Source: Streptomyces xanthophaeus (GTDB taxonomy: Bacteria; Actinomycetota; Actinomycetes; Streptomycetales; Streptomycetaceae). Taken from it: DNA of 64,000 bases. Position 1 is the stretch's first letter. Each line of letters begins with the position of its first letter. Made by a program: the position numbers and the translations under genes. Location: contig NZ_JOFT01000037.1 of the NCBI RefSeq assembly GCF_000725805.1, forward strand, positions 1 through 64,000, in the 5' to 3' direction. The notes under the pieces are model-generated. The model made no database searches and was not told where the DNA came from. It saw nothing but the letters and a program-made list of their open reading frames with translations. Shown here piece by piece: positions 46,052-54,704 of this stretch.

Positions 46052-47680
46052 CTATGACGTGTCCCGATCGCGCAGCCGGAAGCGTTGCAGCTTGCCGGTG
46101 GCCGTACGGGGGAGCGCGGGCAGGAAGACGAAGGAGCGCGGGCACTTGTGCGGGGCCAGCTCGGCCCGCATGAAGGAGCGCAGCTCCTCCTCGGTGAGCG
46201 TCACCCCTTCGCGGGCGACGGTGTACGCCACCACCACCTGTCCGCGCCGCTCGTCCGGGCGGCCGACCACCGCGGCCTCCACCACGTCCGGGTGGCGCAG
46301 CAGGGCTTCCTCCACTTCCGGGCCGGCGATGTTGTACCCCGCCGAGATGATCATGTCGTCGGCGCGTGCGACGTAGCGGAAGTAGCCCTCGGGATCGCGT
46401 ACGTAGGTGTCGCCGGTCAGGTTCCAGCCGTCCCGTACGTACTCGCCCTGCCGGGGATCGGCGAGGTAGCGGCAGCCCACCGGGCCGCGCACGGCCAGCA
46501 GCCCCGGTTCGTTGTCCGCGACGGGCTGCCCGGACGGGTCCACCACCCGGGCCTGCCAGCCCGGCACCACCCGGCCGGTCGTACCGGGCCGGATGTCCTC
46601 GTCGGCGGCGGAGATGAAGATGTGCAGCAGCTCGGTGGCCCCGATGCCGTTGATGATCCGCAGGCCGGTGCGCTCGTACCAGGCCTGCCAGGTCGCCGCG
46701 GGCAGGTTCTCCCCGGCCGAGACGCAGCGGCGCAGTGCGGACAGGTCGTGGGTGCCCACGTCGTAGGGGCCCAGCGCGTCCAGCATCGTCCGGTAGGCGG
46801 TCGGCGCGGTGAACAGCACCGTCACCCGGTGCTCGGCCAGGGCGGGCAGCAGCGTGCGCGGACCCGCCTCCTCCAGCAGCAGCGCGGACGCGCCGGCCCG
46901 CAGCGGGAAGACGACCAGTCCGCCGAGCCCGAAGGTGAACCCGAGCGGCGGACTGCCCGCGAAGACGTCGTCGGGGCGGGGCCGCAGCACGCCCCGGGAG
47001 AAGGTGTCGGCCACCGAGAGCAGGTCCCGGTGGAAGTGCATGCAGCCCTTCGGCCGCCCGGTGGTGCCGGAGGTGAAGGCGATCAGGGCGACGTCGTCGG
47101 CCGAGGTGTCGACGGCCGTGAACGGCGCGGCCGTCCGGGCCTCGGCCAGCCGCAGCAGGTCGTCCTCGCCCGGGCCCCCGTACGGGGTGATGCGCAGCCC
47201 CGGAACCTCGGCCTTGACCAGGTCGTCGAGCACGTCGGCATGGCACAGGGCGTGCCCCACCCGGGCCATCGCGCAGACCGTGGCCAGCTCCTGCGCGCGC
47301 TGCTGGGGCAGTACGGTCACGGCCACCGCGCCCGCCTTCATCACCGCGAGCCAGCACGCGGCGAGCCAGGGGCCGGTGGGTCCGCGCAGCAGCACCCGGT
47401 TGCCGGGGACCACGCCCAGATCGACAGTGAGCACGTGGGCCAGGCGGTCGACGCGCTCGCGCAACGCACCGTAGGTCCACACCTCGCCCGCGCCGGTGCG
47501 GAAGGCCGGGCGGTCGGGGCCGAACCGGGCGACGGTCACGTCGAGCAGTTCCGCCCCGCAGTTCAGCCGGTCCGGGTAGGTGAGCTCGGGCAGCTCGAAC
47601 AGGAGGTGCGGCCAGGTGCCGGCGGGCGGCAGATGGTCGCGGGCAAAGGTGTCGGTGTGAGCGGAAGGCTTGAGGTCCAA
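46052..47680 (-). CDS. Benzoate/2-aminobenzoate-CoA ligase-type AMP-binding enzyme
   Basis: A 542-aa ANL-family ligase with motif FTSGTTGRPKGCMHFHRDLL, INGIGATELLHIFIS (A5) and DMIISAGYNIAGPEVEEALLRHPDV; the C-terminal catalytic Lys lies in PRTATGKLQRF. The early LTYPDRLNCGAELLD matches the benzoate-CoA ligase subgroup (with 2-aminobenzoate and 4-hydroxybenzoate ligases). It starts with TTG 47680 behind AAGGGGG. It is in an operon with the PaaX gene and divergent from the acyl-CoA dehydrogenase. Activation of anthranilate is the favoured role. Confidence 0.9.
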   Translation of the reverse strand: MDLKPSAHTDTFARDHLPPAGTWPHLLFELPELTYPDRLNCGAELLDVTVARFGPDRPAFRTGAGEVWTYGALRERVDRLAHVLTVDLGVVPGNRVLLRGPTGPWLAACWLAVMKAGAVAVTVLPQQRAQELATVCAMARVGHALCHADVLDDLVKAEVPGLRITPYGGPGEDDLLRLAEARTAAPFTAVDTSADDVALIAFTSGTTGRPKGCMHFHRDLLSVADTFSRGVLRPRPDDVFAGSPPLGFTFGLGGLVVFPLRAGASALLLEEAGPRTLLPALAEHRVTVLFTAPTAYRTMLDALGPYDVGTHDLSALRRCVSAGENLPAATWQAWYERTGLRIINGIGATELLHIFISAADEDIRPGTTGRVVPGWQARVVDPSGQPVADNEPGLLAVRGPVGCRYLADPRQGEYVRDGWNLTGDTYVRDPEGYFRYVARADDMIISAGYNIAGPEVEEALLRHPDVVEAAVVGRPDERRGQVVVAYTVAREGVTLTEEELRSFMRAELAPHKCPRSFVFLPALPRTATGKLQRFRLRDRDTS

Positions 47681-47738
47681 GGCGGGTTCGCCCCCTTGCG
47701 ACGGTCCGGATGTGGATGGAGCCGGCCGTGCTGACGCG

Positions 47739-47755
47739 TCACGAGCGTATCGTGA
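47739..47755. promoter_or_regulatory. Candidate PaaX operator palindrome
   Basis: Perfect inverted repeat TCACGA-GCGTA-TCGTGA in the 120-nt gap between the divergent CoA-ligase and acyl-CoA dehydrogenase genes. Its position allows control of both operons by the linked PaaX regulator. The match to known PaaX sites was not tested. Confidence 0.5.
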
Positions 47756-47800
47756 TGGTGACGGTAGTCAACAGGACGCGATAGATGCGGGGACATTCGG

Positions 47801-48928
47801 ATGACCGGATTCGCGCTCGGGGCGGACCAGGAGGAGTGGTGCGGGCACTTGCGCGCACTGTCGGCGGGGAGGCTGAGGCCGCTGGCCGAGAAGGGGGAGC
47901 CGGGCCGGGTCAACCGGCCGCTGCTCGCGGCACTGGGGGAGGAGGGGCTGCTGGAGCGGGTCTTCTCGTCGGGCGCACTGGAGCTGTGCCTGCTGCGGGA
48001 ATCCCTCGCCTACGGATGCACGGAGGCCGAGACGGCGCTCGCCCTCCAGGGCCTGGGCGCCTACCCGGTGCTGCGCTCGGGCAGCGAGGCGCAGCGCGAG
48101 CGCTGGCTGCCCGGAGTGCGCGCGGGCCGCACGGTGGCCGCCTTCGCCCTGAGCGAGCCGGGGGCGGGCTCGGACGCGGCCGCGCTCGCCCTGGAGGCCG
48201 CCCCGGACCCCGCGGGCGGCTGGCGCCTCAGCGGGGAGAAGCGCTGGATCTCCAACGCCCCGGAAGCCGATTTCTACACCGTGTTCGCCCGTACGGGTGA
48301 AGGACCGGGCGCGAAGGGGGTGTCGGCCTTCCTGGTCCCGGCGGACCGCCCCGGACTCTCCGGCGAGGCCTTGGAGATGCTCTCCCCCCACCCCATCGGC
48401 GCACTGGCCTTCGACGGGGTCCCGGTGGGCCCCCGGGACCTGCTCGGGGAGCCCGGGCGCGGCTTCCGGGTCGCGATGGACACCCTGAACCTCTTCCGCC
48501 CCAGCGTCGGCGCCTTCGCGGTGGGCATGGCCCGGGCCGCGCTCGACGCGACCGTGACGTACACGGCGGGCCGGACGGCCTTCGGCGGGGTGCTGCGCGA
48601 CCTGCAGGCCGTGGCGCACCGGGTGGCGGAGATGGCCACCCGCACCGAGGCCGCCCGGCTGCTGGTGTACGCGGCCGCCGGGGCCTACGACCGCGGGGCC
48701 GGCGACGTACCCCGCCGGGCGGCGATGGCGAAGCTGCTCGCCACGGAGACGGCCCAGTACGTGGTGGACCACGCGGTCCAGTTGCACGGGGCCGTCGCCC
48801 TCCAGCGGGGCCACCTGCTGGAGCACCTCTACCGGGAGGTGCGGGCCCCGCGGATCTACGAGGGGGCCAGCGAGGTCCAGCGCACGATCATCGCCAAGGA
48901 GCTCTACGCACAGGAGGCGGCGCAATGA
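47801..48928 (+). CDS. Acyl-CoA dehydrogenase
   Basis: This 375-aa FAD-dependent acyl-CoA dehydrogenase has FALSEPGAGSD, EKRWISNAPEADFYTVFART and C-terminal YEGASEVQRTIIAK, which holds the catalytic Glu position. It is shorter at the N-terminus than fatty-acid enzymes. It overlaps the RidA gene by ATGA. In this cluster it may oxidise an alicyclic CoA intermediate after ring reduction. Confidence 0.93.
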   Translation: MTGFALGADQEEWCGHLRALSAGRLRPLAEKGEPGRVNRPLLAALGEEGLLERVFSSGALELCLLRESLAYGCTEAETALALQGLGAYPVLRSGSEAQRERWLPGVRAGRTVAAFALSEPGAGSDAAALALEAAPDPAGGWRLSGEKRWISNAPEADFYTVFARTGEGPGAKGVSAFLVPADRPGLSGEALEMLSPHPIGALAFDGVPVGPRDLLGEPGRGFRVAMDTLNLFRPSVGAFAVGMARAALDATVTYTAGRTAFGGVLRDLQAVAHRVAEMATRTEAARLLVYAAAGAYDRGAGDVPRRAAMAKLLATETAQYVVDHAVQLHGAVALQRGHLLEHLYREVRAPRIYEGASEVQRTIIAKELYAQEAAQ

Positions 48929-49323
48929 GCCTGGAACGGATCAACCCGGCGGAGCTGTCGCCCCCGACGGGCTTCTCGCACGCGGTCGCCGCGACCGGCT
49001 CCCGGCTGGTGTTCCTCGCCGGCCAGACCTCGCTCGACAGTGCGGGCGAGGTCGTGGGGGAGAGCCTGCCGGAGCAGTTCGAGCAGGCGCTGCGGAACCT
49101 GCTGGCCGCCCTGGCCGCGTCCGGAGGCAATCCGGCGGACCTGGCACGGGTGACGGTGTACGCGGTGGACGTGGCGGCCTACCGGGAGTGCGCCGCCGAA
49201 CTCGGCCTCATCTGGCGGCGGCTGGCGGGCCGCGACTATCCGGCGATGGCCGTGATCGGCGTGGCCCGTCTCTGGGACGTGCAGGCCCAGGTCGAACTGG
49301 ACGGGGTCGCGGTCCTCCCCTGA
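48925..49323 (+). CDS. RidA-family enamine/imine deaminase
   Basis: This 132-aa chorismate-mutase-like trimer subunit has FLAGQTSLDSAGEVVG, LLAALAASGGNPADLARVTVYAVD, and YPAMAVIGVARLWDVQAQVELDG, which contains the key Arg. RidA proteins hydrolyse reactive enamines or imines to ketones plus ammonia. Its coupling to the acyl-CoA dehydrogenase gene fits removal of the amino group from a 2-amino-alicyclic CoA intermediate, which supports an aminobenzoate substrate for the pathway. Confidence 0.92.
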   Translation: MSLERINPAELSPPTGFSHAVAATGSRLVFLAGQTSLDSAGEVVGESLPEQFEQALRNLLAALAASGGNPADLARVTVYAVDVAAYRECAAELGLIWRRLAGRDYPAMAVIGVARLWDVQAQVELDGVAVLP

Positions 49324-49353
49324 GCCGGGGCCCCTGAGCCCCGGGGCGGGCGG

Positions 49354-49443
49354 CCCGGGCTTCGGCCCCGGTCCCGGGCTTCGGCCCCGGTCCCGGGCTT
49401 CGGCCCCGGTCCCGGGCTTCGGCCCCGGTCCCGGGCTTCGGCC
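49354..49443. repeat. 19-bp tandem repeat of UUCG hairpins
   Basis: Four exact copies of CCCGGGCTTCGGCCCCGGT plus a partial fifth. Each unit folds as GGGC-UUCG-GCCC, an exceptionally stable tetraloop. The array fills the gap between the convergent ridA-type and aminopeptidase genes and probably acts as a multi-hairpin terminator. Confidence 0.85.
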
Positions 49444-49474
49444 CGGGCTCCGGCCCAGGCCCCGTCCCCCGGTG

Positions 49475-50848
49475 TCAGCGGGCGTCGAGGAGCTGCCCCA
49501 TCCACTCCTCGATGCCCGCGACCGTCCGCGGCAGGGCGCCCGACATCAGCCGGGCCCCGTCCGCGGTGATCACCAGGTCGTCCTCGATGCGGACGCCGAT
49601 GCCGCGCAGTTCCGCCGGGAGGGTCTCGTCGTCCGGCTGGAGGTAGAGGCCGGGCTCGACCGTGAGGACCTGGCCCTCCTCCAGGACGCCGTCCAGGTAG
49701 GTCTCGGCCCGTGCCTTCGCGCAGTCGTGGACGTCCAGGCCCAGCATGTGGCCGCTGCTGCACAGGGTGTACCGGCGGTGCAGGTCGCCCTCCGCGTCCT
49801 TCAGGACGCCCCACTCCGCGAGGCCTTCGGCGATGACCCGCATGCCGGCCCGGTGGAAGTCGCGGAAGCTCGCGCCCGGCCGCAGTGCGGCCATGCCCGC
49901 GTCCTGGGCGGCCAGCACCAGTTCGTAGACCTGCCGCTGGACGGGGGAGAAGCGGCCCGACAGCGGGAGGGTGCGGGTGATGTCGGCCGTGTACAGGGTG
50001 TCCGTCTCCACGCCCGCGTCCAGGAGCAGCAGTTCGTCTCCGCTGAGCCGGCCGTCGTTGCGGATCCAGTGCAGGACGCAGGCGTGGGCGCCGGACGCCG
50101 CGATGGTCTCGTAGCCGGTGCCGTTGCCCTCCGCCCGGGCGCGCAGGCCGAAGACCCCCTCGATCCACCGCTCGCCGCGCGGGTGGGCCAGGGCGCGGGG
50201 CAGGGCGCGTACGACGTCCTCGAAGCCGGCCGCCGTGTGGTCCACCGCGAGCTGGAGCTGTTCCACCTCCCAGGCGTCCTTGACCAGGCGCAGCTCCGAG
50301 AGGGCCACGGTGAGGTCCCGGTCGGTGCCGGCCACCCGGCCGGCCGGTGAGCCGAGTGCGTCCAGGTGTGCGCAGCGGATGCCGGTGAGGCGTTCGGCCT
50401 CGGCGAGGTCGGGCCTGCGGCCGACCCAGAACTCCCCGTAGCGGCGGTCCCGGTAGAACTCCTCGTTCCCGCCCGCGCGCGGGGAGCGCGGCCGCAGGTA
50501 CAGCACCGCCTCGTGGCCGTGCGGGCCCGAGGGCTCCATGACCAGGACGTGGCCGACCTGGTCCTCCCCGGTCAGGCCGGTCAGCCAGGCGTACGCGCTG
50601 TGCGGGCGGAAGCGGTGGTCGCAGTCGTTGGAGCGGACCCTCAGCTCGCCGGCCGGGACGATCAGCCGCTCGCCCGGGAAGAGCGCCGAGAGCCGTGCCC
50701 GGCGGGCCGGGGCGACGGCGTGTGCGGGGACGCGGGTGGCACCGGGCAGCGCGGAAGCGGCCCAGTCGCCCGCCATGAAACGGGACAACTCCGGGGATAC
50801 CGGGAGGTCGTGGCTGCCCGTGTTGAGGCGGGAGGGGGTGTCGGTCAC
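49475..50848 (-). CDS. pepP: Xaa-Pro aminopeptidase (M24B)
   Basis: A 457-aa cytoplasmic metallopeptidase removing N-terminal residues next to proline. The N-terminal AMP_N domain (AHAVAPARRARLSALFPGERLIVPAG) is followed by the creatinase fold with the metal ligands in DELLLLDAGVETDTLYTADITRTLP (Asp, Asp), SSGHMLGLDVHD (His), LTVEPGLYL (Glu) and IRIED-like VRIEDDLVI (Glu). It stands next to, and divergent from, the collagenase, so it may process Pro- and Hyp-containing peptides. A promoter/operator region shared with the collagenase lies upstream. Confidence 0.94.
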   Translation of the reverse strand: MTDTPSRLNTGSHDLPVSPELSRFMAGDWAASALPGATRVPAHAVAPARRARLSALFPGERLIVPAGELRVRSNDCDHRFRPHSAYAWLTGLTGEDQVGHVLVMEPSGPHGHEAVLYLRPRSPRAGGNEEFYRDRRYGEFWVGRRPDLAEAERLTGIRCAHLDALGSPAGRVAGTDRDLTVALSELRLVKDAWEVEQLQLAVDHTAAGFEDVVRALPRALAHPRGERWIEGVFGLRARAEGNGTGYETIAASGAHACVLHWIRNDGRLSGDELLLLDAGVETDTLYTADITRTLPLSGRFSPVQRQVYELVLAAQDAGMAALRPGASFRDFHRAGMRVIAEGLAEWGVLKDAEGDLHRRYTLCSSGHMLGLDVHDCAKARAETYLDGVLEEGQVLTVEPGLYLQPDDETLPAELRGIGVRIEDDLVITADGARLMSGALPRTVAGIEEWMGQLLDAR

Positions 50849-50890
50849 AGGGGCTCCCTCAAGAAGATGCGAACTGGTGGGCGCACAGGT

Positions 50891-50929
50891 CTTGTCAGTG
50901 CAATTTCACATTACTATGTTACAGCTCAC
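50891..50929 (+). promoter_or_regulatory. Collagenase promoter with tandem GntR-type operators
   Basis: TTGTCA (50892-50897), a 17-nt spacer and TATGTT (50915-50920) form a promoter facing the collagenase. GTGCAATTTCAC (50898-50909), a palindrome, fills the spacer, and GTTACAGCTCAC (50918-50929) starts 20 bp further on. The first 32 bases are identical to 63276-63307 upstream of the binding-protein gene. The same operator type recurs through the hydroxyproline genes. Confidence 0.75.
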
Positions 50930-51064
50930 ACCGCGGTGCGTTAATCCCCGTCAAACGCCGCGTGACGCAGGGCAGTTCGCGCACGACATCGCCACCTCGC
51001 ACTTCGTGCACGCCGCACTTCATGCACCACGTCCCCCACCTCCCCTCCCATCCAGGAGTTCTTG

Positions 51065-53464
51065 GTGTTCCAGCACAGAGCTGTGCGTACGTCCCTCCTC
51101 TCCGCCGCCGTCGCGGTCACCCTCCTCGCCACCGCCCAGGGCGTGACCCAGGCCGCCGACGCGGGGACCGCCGCCACCGTGGCGGGCAAGCCGGTGCCCG
51201 GCACCTTCTCCTCCGGGGCGCCCGCCGCGAACCCCTTCGACGAGGTCGACCGCCTCGCGAACCCCGCTGACAACACCCCGGCGCCCGCCCCGGCCCCGGG
51301 CGCGGGCAAGGCCGCCGCCCCGGCGGCCTCCGGGCAGGTCCCGGGTGCGGCCGAGGCCGTCGCGAGCGCCGCCGACCGGCGCAGCGAGAAGTACGGCACC
51401 GCGCAGGCCGCGCCGACCGCGCGCAGCCTCGCGGCCGCCGTCCCCTGCACCCTCGACGGGATCACCGGTCTCGGGCCGGAGCAGTTCGCCGACTTCCTCG
51501 CCGACCCGGCCGTCACCGCCGACGGCTGTCTGCGCGACCTCATCTGGACCTGGGACGCCCGGCTGACCCCCGTCATGTCCGACGCGCACGTCCAGGCCGT
51601 CTCCCGGCGGATATCCGCCCTGGCCGCCGCCCACGACGGCCGCAACTCCTCCCACCTGGAGGAGATGTTCACCTACCTGCACGCGGTGGCCTACCACGAC
51701 TACTCGCGCGGTGAGATCGACGTCACCGACGCCCCCACCGTGAACGCGATGCGCCAGGCCGTCGCCGACTTCGGGGGCGCGGCCCGCACCTTCGACGTCA
51801 CCCCCAGCAACGCCCGCACCCTGCGCGAGGCCCTCTACGCCGCCAGCGCCCCGGGCCTGCGCCAGCACCAGCTCGGCCTCATCAAGAAGGTCCTGGCCAC
51901 CATGGACCCGGCCCACCCGGCCACGAACCTCGACGCGGGCTGGGCGGGGGCCGCCCTCGCCGCGCTCTCCGTCAACTACCTCGGTGTCTACCCGGGCAAC
52001 CAGGACGCCGCCTTCCACGCCGCGGTCGCGGCCGACCCCTCGTACCGCGCCGCGTTCAAGGCCTTCGCCTCCTACGGTCACCTCAAGGGCACGGGCAACG
52101 CCTGGGTGGCGCGCGACGCCCTCAGCGAGTACGGCCGCTTCGGCCAGGTCGCGGGCCTCAGGGACCAGACCGTCGCCGACCTCGGCGCCCTGCTGGAGCC
52201 CGTCCGGGTCACCTTCGGCGACGGCAGCCAGCCGTGGGCCAAGATCGTCACCTGGCTGAACTTCTACGAGGCCTGCAAGCCGTACGGCGTGTGCAAGGAG
52301 GACATCGAGAAGCGGATCTTCCCCCACACGTACACCTACGACAACGGGGCCATCAAGGTCCGCACGGGCCTCGACCGGGCCACCGTCGACCAGCTCTACT
52401 ACGCCAGCAAGCAGGTCAAGGCCCAGTACCACCGGGTGCTCGGCACCGAGCAGCCGCTCGCCGGCGACCCCAATGCCACGCTGAACATCGTGCTGTACGG
52501 CTCCCGCGCCGACTACGAGAACTACCACCCGATCCTGACCGGCTACGACACCAACAACGGCGGCATCTACATCGAGAACGGCGCCACCTTCTACACCTAC
52601 CAGCGCCGCGTCCCGCAGGACTCGTCCCTCACCCTCGAAGAGCTCTTCCGCCACGAGTACACGCACTACCTCAACGGCCGCTACGCCGTCCCCGGCTTCT
52701 TCGGCGAAGGCCCCTGGTACGAGGGCGACCGTACGACCGCCATGGACGAGGGCACGGCCGAGTTCTTCGACGGGGCCACCCGCGACAACGGCATCGCCGT
52801 GCGCAAGTCCCTGGTCAAGAGCATCATCAGCGACACCGCGGGCGGCGGCCCGCGCATGTCGGTGGAGCAGCTGCTGAACGCCACCTACGAGGGCGACGGC
52901 TTCCGCTTCTACAGCTACGCGGGCACCTTCTTCGAGTACCTGTGGGCCGAGCAGCCCTCCAAGCTGCGCGAGATGTACACCCACCTGCGCAACAACGACG
53001 TGGCGGCCTACGACGCCTGGCGCCACCGGATGGGCGCGGACACCTACCTCCAGCGCGGCTACGACCGCTTCCTGGACGCCCAGATCGCCAAGGTCGACCA
53101 GCTGTACGTGCCCAACACCACCTTCACCCCGGTCGACCAGCTGCGGGACTCGGCGCTCGCCTCGGTGAAGTCCTCCTTCGCCACGGCCACGTACAACACC
53201 CCGGACTGCGTCGAGAACGGCGAGCCCGGCAAGCGCCGGTTCACCTGTACCGGCAGGATCACCGCGAATCTGAAGAACTGGCGCAGCGACGACCAGAACT
53301 TCAAGGACATGTCCGAGACGGTCGACTACTTCATCCTCGACCGGGCCGGCGCGGCCTCCAACAACCTCGCCGACATGAACTGTTCCTTCGGTCCGCTGGA
53401 GATCTGGACCAACAAGGTGGCGGGCAGCTCCAGTTACAGCTGTGAGGGCCCGCTGCGCGGCTGA
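51065..53464 (+). CDS. Secreted M9-family collagenase
   Basis: This 799-aa secreted protein has a Sec signal peptide (residues 1-31, cleavage near TQAADA), a disordered Ala/Pro linker to about 110, an M9 N-terminal helical activator domain (PCTLDGITGLGPEQFADFL onward) and a gluzincin catalytic domain. Zinc ligands are His530-Glu531-xx-His534 (HEYTH) and Glu562, 32 residues after His530 as in clostridial ColG. A short C-terminal domain with Cys follows; no PKD or collagen-binding repeats are evident. GTG 51065 has AGGAG at six nt. Its promoter carries the regulator motif found in the hydroxyproline operon. It would supply Hyp-rich peptides. Confidence 0.93.
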   Translation: MFQHRAVRTSLLSAAVAVTLLATAQGVTQAADAGTAATVAGKPVPGTFSSGAPAANPFDEVDRLANPADNTPAPAPAPGAGKAAAPAASGQVPGAAEAVASAADRRSEKYGTAQAAPTARSLAAAVPCTLDGITGLGPEQFADFLADPAVTADGCLRDLIWTWDARLTPVMSDAHVQAVSRRISALAAAHDGRNSSHLEEMFTYLHAVAYHDYSRGEIDVTDAPTVNAMRQAVADFGGAARTFDVTPSNARTLREALYAASAPGLRQHQLGLIKKVLATMDPAHPATNLDAGWAGAALAALSVNYLGVYPGNQDAAFHAAVAADPSYRAAFKAFASYGHLKGTGNAWVARDALSEYGRFGQVAGLRDQTVADLGALLEPVRVTFGDGSQPWAKIVTWLNFYEACKPYGVCKEDIEKRIFPHTYTYDNGAIKVRTGLDRATVDQLYYASKQVKAQYHRVLGTEQPLAGDPNATLNIVLYGSRADYENYHPILTGYDTNNGGIYIENGATFYTYQRRVPQDSSLTLEELFRHEYTHYLNGRYAVPGFFGEGPWYEGDRTTAMDEGTAEFFDGATRDNGIAVRKSLVKSIISDTAGGGPRMSVEQLLNATYEGDGFRFYSYAGTFFEYLWAEQPSKLREMYTHLRNNDVAAYDAWRHRMGADTYLQRGYDRFLDAQIAKVDQLYVPNTTFTPVDQLRDSALASVKSSFATATYNTPDCVENGEPGKRRFTCTGRITANLKNWRSDDQNFKDMSETVDYFILDRAGAASNNLADMNCSFGPLEIWTNKVAGSSSYSCEGPLRG

Positions 53465-53473
53465 TCCGGACCG

Positions 53474-53508
53474 GACCGGTCCCGTCGCCCCGCGGCGCGG
53501 GACCGGTC
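53474..53508 (+). terminator. Collagenase terminator
   Basis: Arms GACCGGTCCCG and CGGGACCGGTC (11 bp, 13-nt loop) start nine nt after the collagenase stop and end just before the next promoter. Confidence 0.7.
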
Positions 53509-53527
53509 TGGGCAGGCACTAAAGAAT

Positions 53528-53539
53528 GTGACATATTAC
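53528..53539. promoter_or_regulatory. GntR-type operator over the -10 of the oxidase operon
   Basis: GTGACATATTAC matches the operator series of this locus. It overlaps a -10-like CATATT (53532-53537) whose predicted start is the GTG of the next gene at 53544, so a bound repressor would block a leaderless message. Confidence 0.6.
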
Positions 53540-53543
53540 TGCC

Positions 53544-54704
53544 GTGCTCAAGAGACACTCCCTGGACGCCGTGATCATCGGCGCCGGCGTCGTCGGGGCC
53601 GCGTGCGCCTACTACGCGGCCCGCGCCGGACTCTCCGTGGCCGTCGTCGACCGCGGCTCCGTCGCGGGCGGCACCACTGGCGCGGGCGAAGGCAACCTGC
53701 TCGTCTCCGACAAGGAGGCGGGGCCCGAACTCGACCTCGCCCTGCTGTCGGCCCGGCTCTGGCGCGACCTCGCGGCCGGCCTTCCCCCGGAGGCCGAGTA
53801 CGAGGCCAAGGGCGGCCTCGTCGTCGCCCCGGACGAGACCACCGTCAAGGCCCTGCGCACCTTCGCCGAAGGCCAGCGCGCGGCGGGCGTGGAAGCGGTC
53901 GAGGTGGCCGCCGACGCCCTGCACGACCTCGAACCCCACCTCGCCCCCGGCCTGGCCGGGGGATTCCACTACCCGCAGGACGCCCAGGTCCAGCCCGCCC
54001 AGGCGGCGGCCCGGCTGCTGGCCGCGGCAGCCGCCTCGGGCGCGCAGGTCCACCTCGGCGAGGAGGTCACCGAGATCCTCCTCGACACCGCGGGCGCCGT
54101 ACGGGGCGTGCGCACCCCGCGGCGCAGCCTGCTCGCCCCCGCGGTGGTGAACGCGGCGGGCACCTGGGGCGGACACGTCGCGCAACTGGCGGGCGTCGCC
54201 CTGCCGGTCCTGCCGCGCCGCGGGTTCGTCCTGGTCACCGAACCCCTGCCGAGGGTGGTCCGGCACAAGGTCTACGCCGCCGACTACATCGCCGACGTGG
54301 CCAGCGGATCGGCCGCGCTCCAGTCCTCGGCCGTGGTCGAGGGCACCCCCTCGGGCCCGGTCCTCATCGGGGCCACCCGGGAACGCGTCGGCTTCGACCG
54401 CACCCTGTCCACCGAGGCCCTGCGCCGCCTCGCCGCCCAGGCACAGGCCCTCTTCCCGGTCCTCGCCGGGGTCAGCGTCCTGCGGACCTACCACGGCTTC
54501 CGGCCCTACCTCCCCGACCACCTTCCGGCGATCGGCCCGGACCCGCGCCGCCCCGGACTGCTGCACGCCTGCGGCCACGAGGGCGCGGGCATCGGCCTGG
54601 CCCCGGCCACCGGCCTGCTGATCACGGCCGCCCTGACGGGAGCCGAACCCGTCCTGGACCTGCACCCGTTCCGTCCCGACCGCTTCGCGGAGGCGCCCCG
54701 ATGA
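53544..54704 (+). CDS. D-hydroxyproline/D-amino-acid oxidase-type FAD subunit
   Basis: This 386-aa DAO-family flavoprotein has the FAD motif DAVIIGAGVVGAACAYYAARAGLSVAVVDRG (8-38), then GTTGAGEGNLLV and the C-terminal FRPYLPDHLPAIG...ACGHEGAGIGLAPATG. It is followed by a 2Fe-2S protein and an NAD(P)/FAD protein, the three-subunit layout of bacterial D-hydroxyproline dehydrogenases, which oxidise cis-4-hydroxy-D-proline to pyrroline-4-hydroxy-2-carboxylate. No ribosome site precedes GTG 53544, consistent with a leaderless transcript. It overlaps the next gene by ATGA. Confidence 0.88.
   Translation: MLKRHSLDAVIIGAGVVGAACAYYAARAGLSVAVVDRGSVAGGTTGAGEGNLLVSDKEAGPELDLALLSARLWRDLAAGLPPEAEYEAKGGLVVAPDETTVKALRTFAEGQRAAGVEAVEVAADALHDLEPHLAPGLAGGFHYPQDAQVQPAQAAARLLAAAAASGAQVHLGEEVTEILLDTAGAVRGVRTPRRSLLAPAVVNAAGTWGGHVAQLAGVALPVLPRRGFVLVTEPLPRVVRHKVYAADYIADVASGSAALQSSAVVEGTPSGPVLIGATRERVGFDRTLSTEALRRLAAQAQALFPVLAGVSVLRTYHGFRPYLPDHLPAIGPDPRRPGLLHACGHEGAGIGLAPATGLLITAALTGAEPVLDLHPFRPDRFAEAPR

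Noticed and set aside
49354..49443. CRISPR-like array
   Set aside because: Units are directly adjacent with no unique spacers and no cas genes are present; it is a simple tandem repeat of hairpins.
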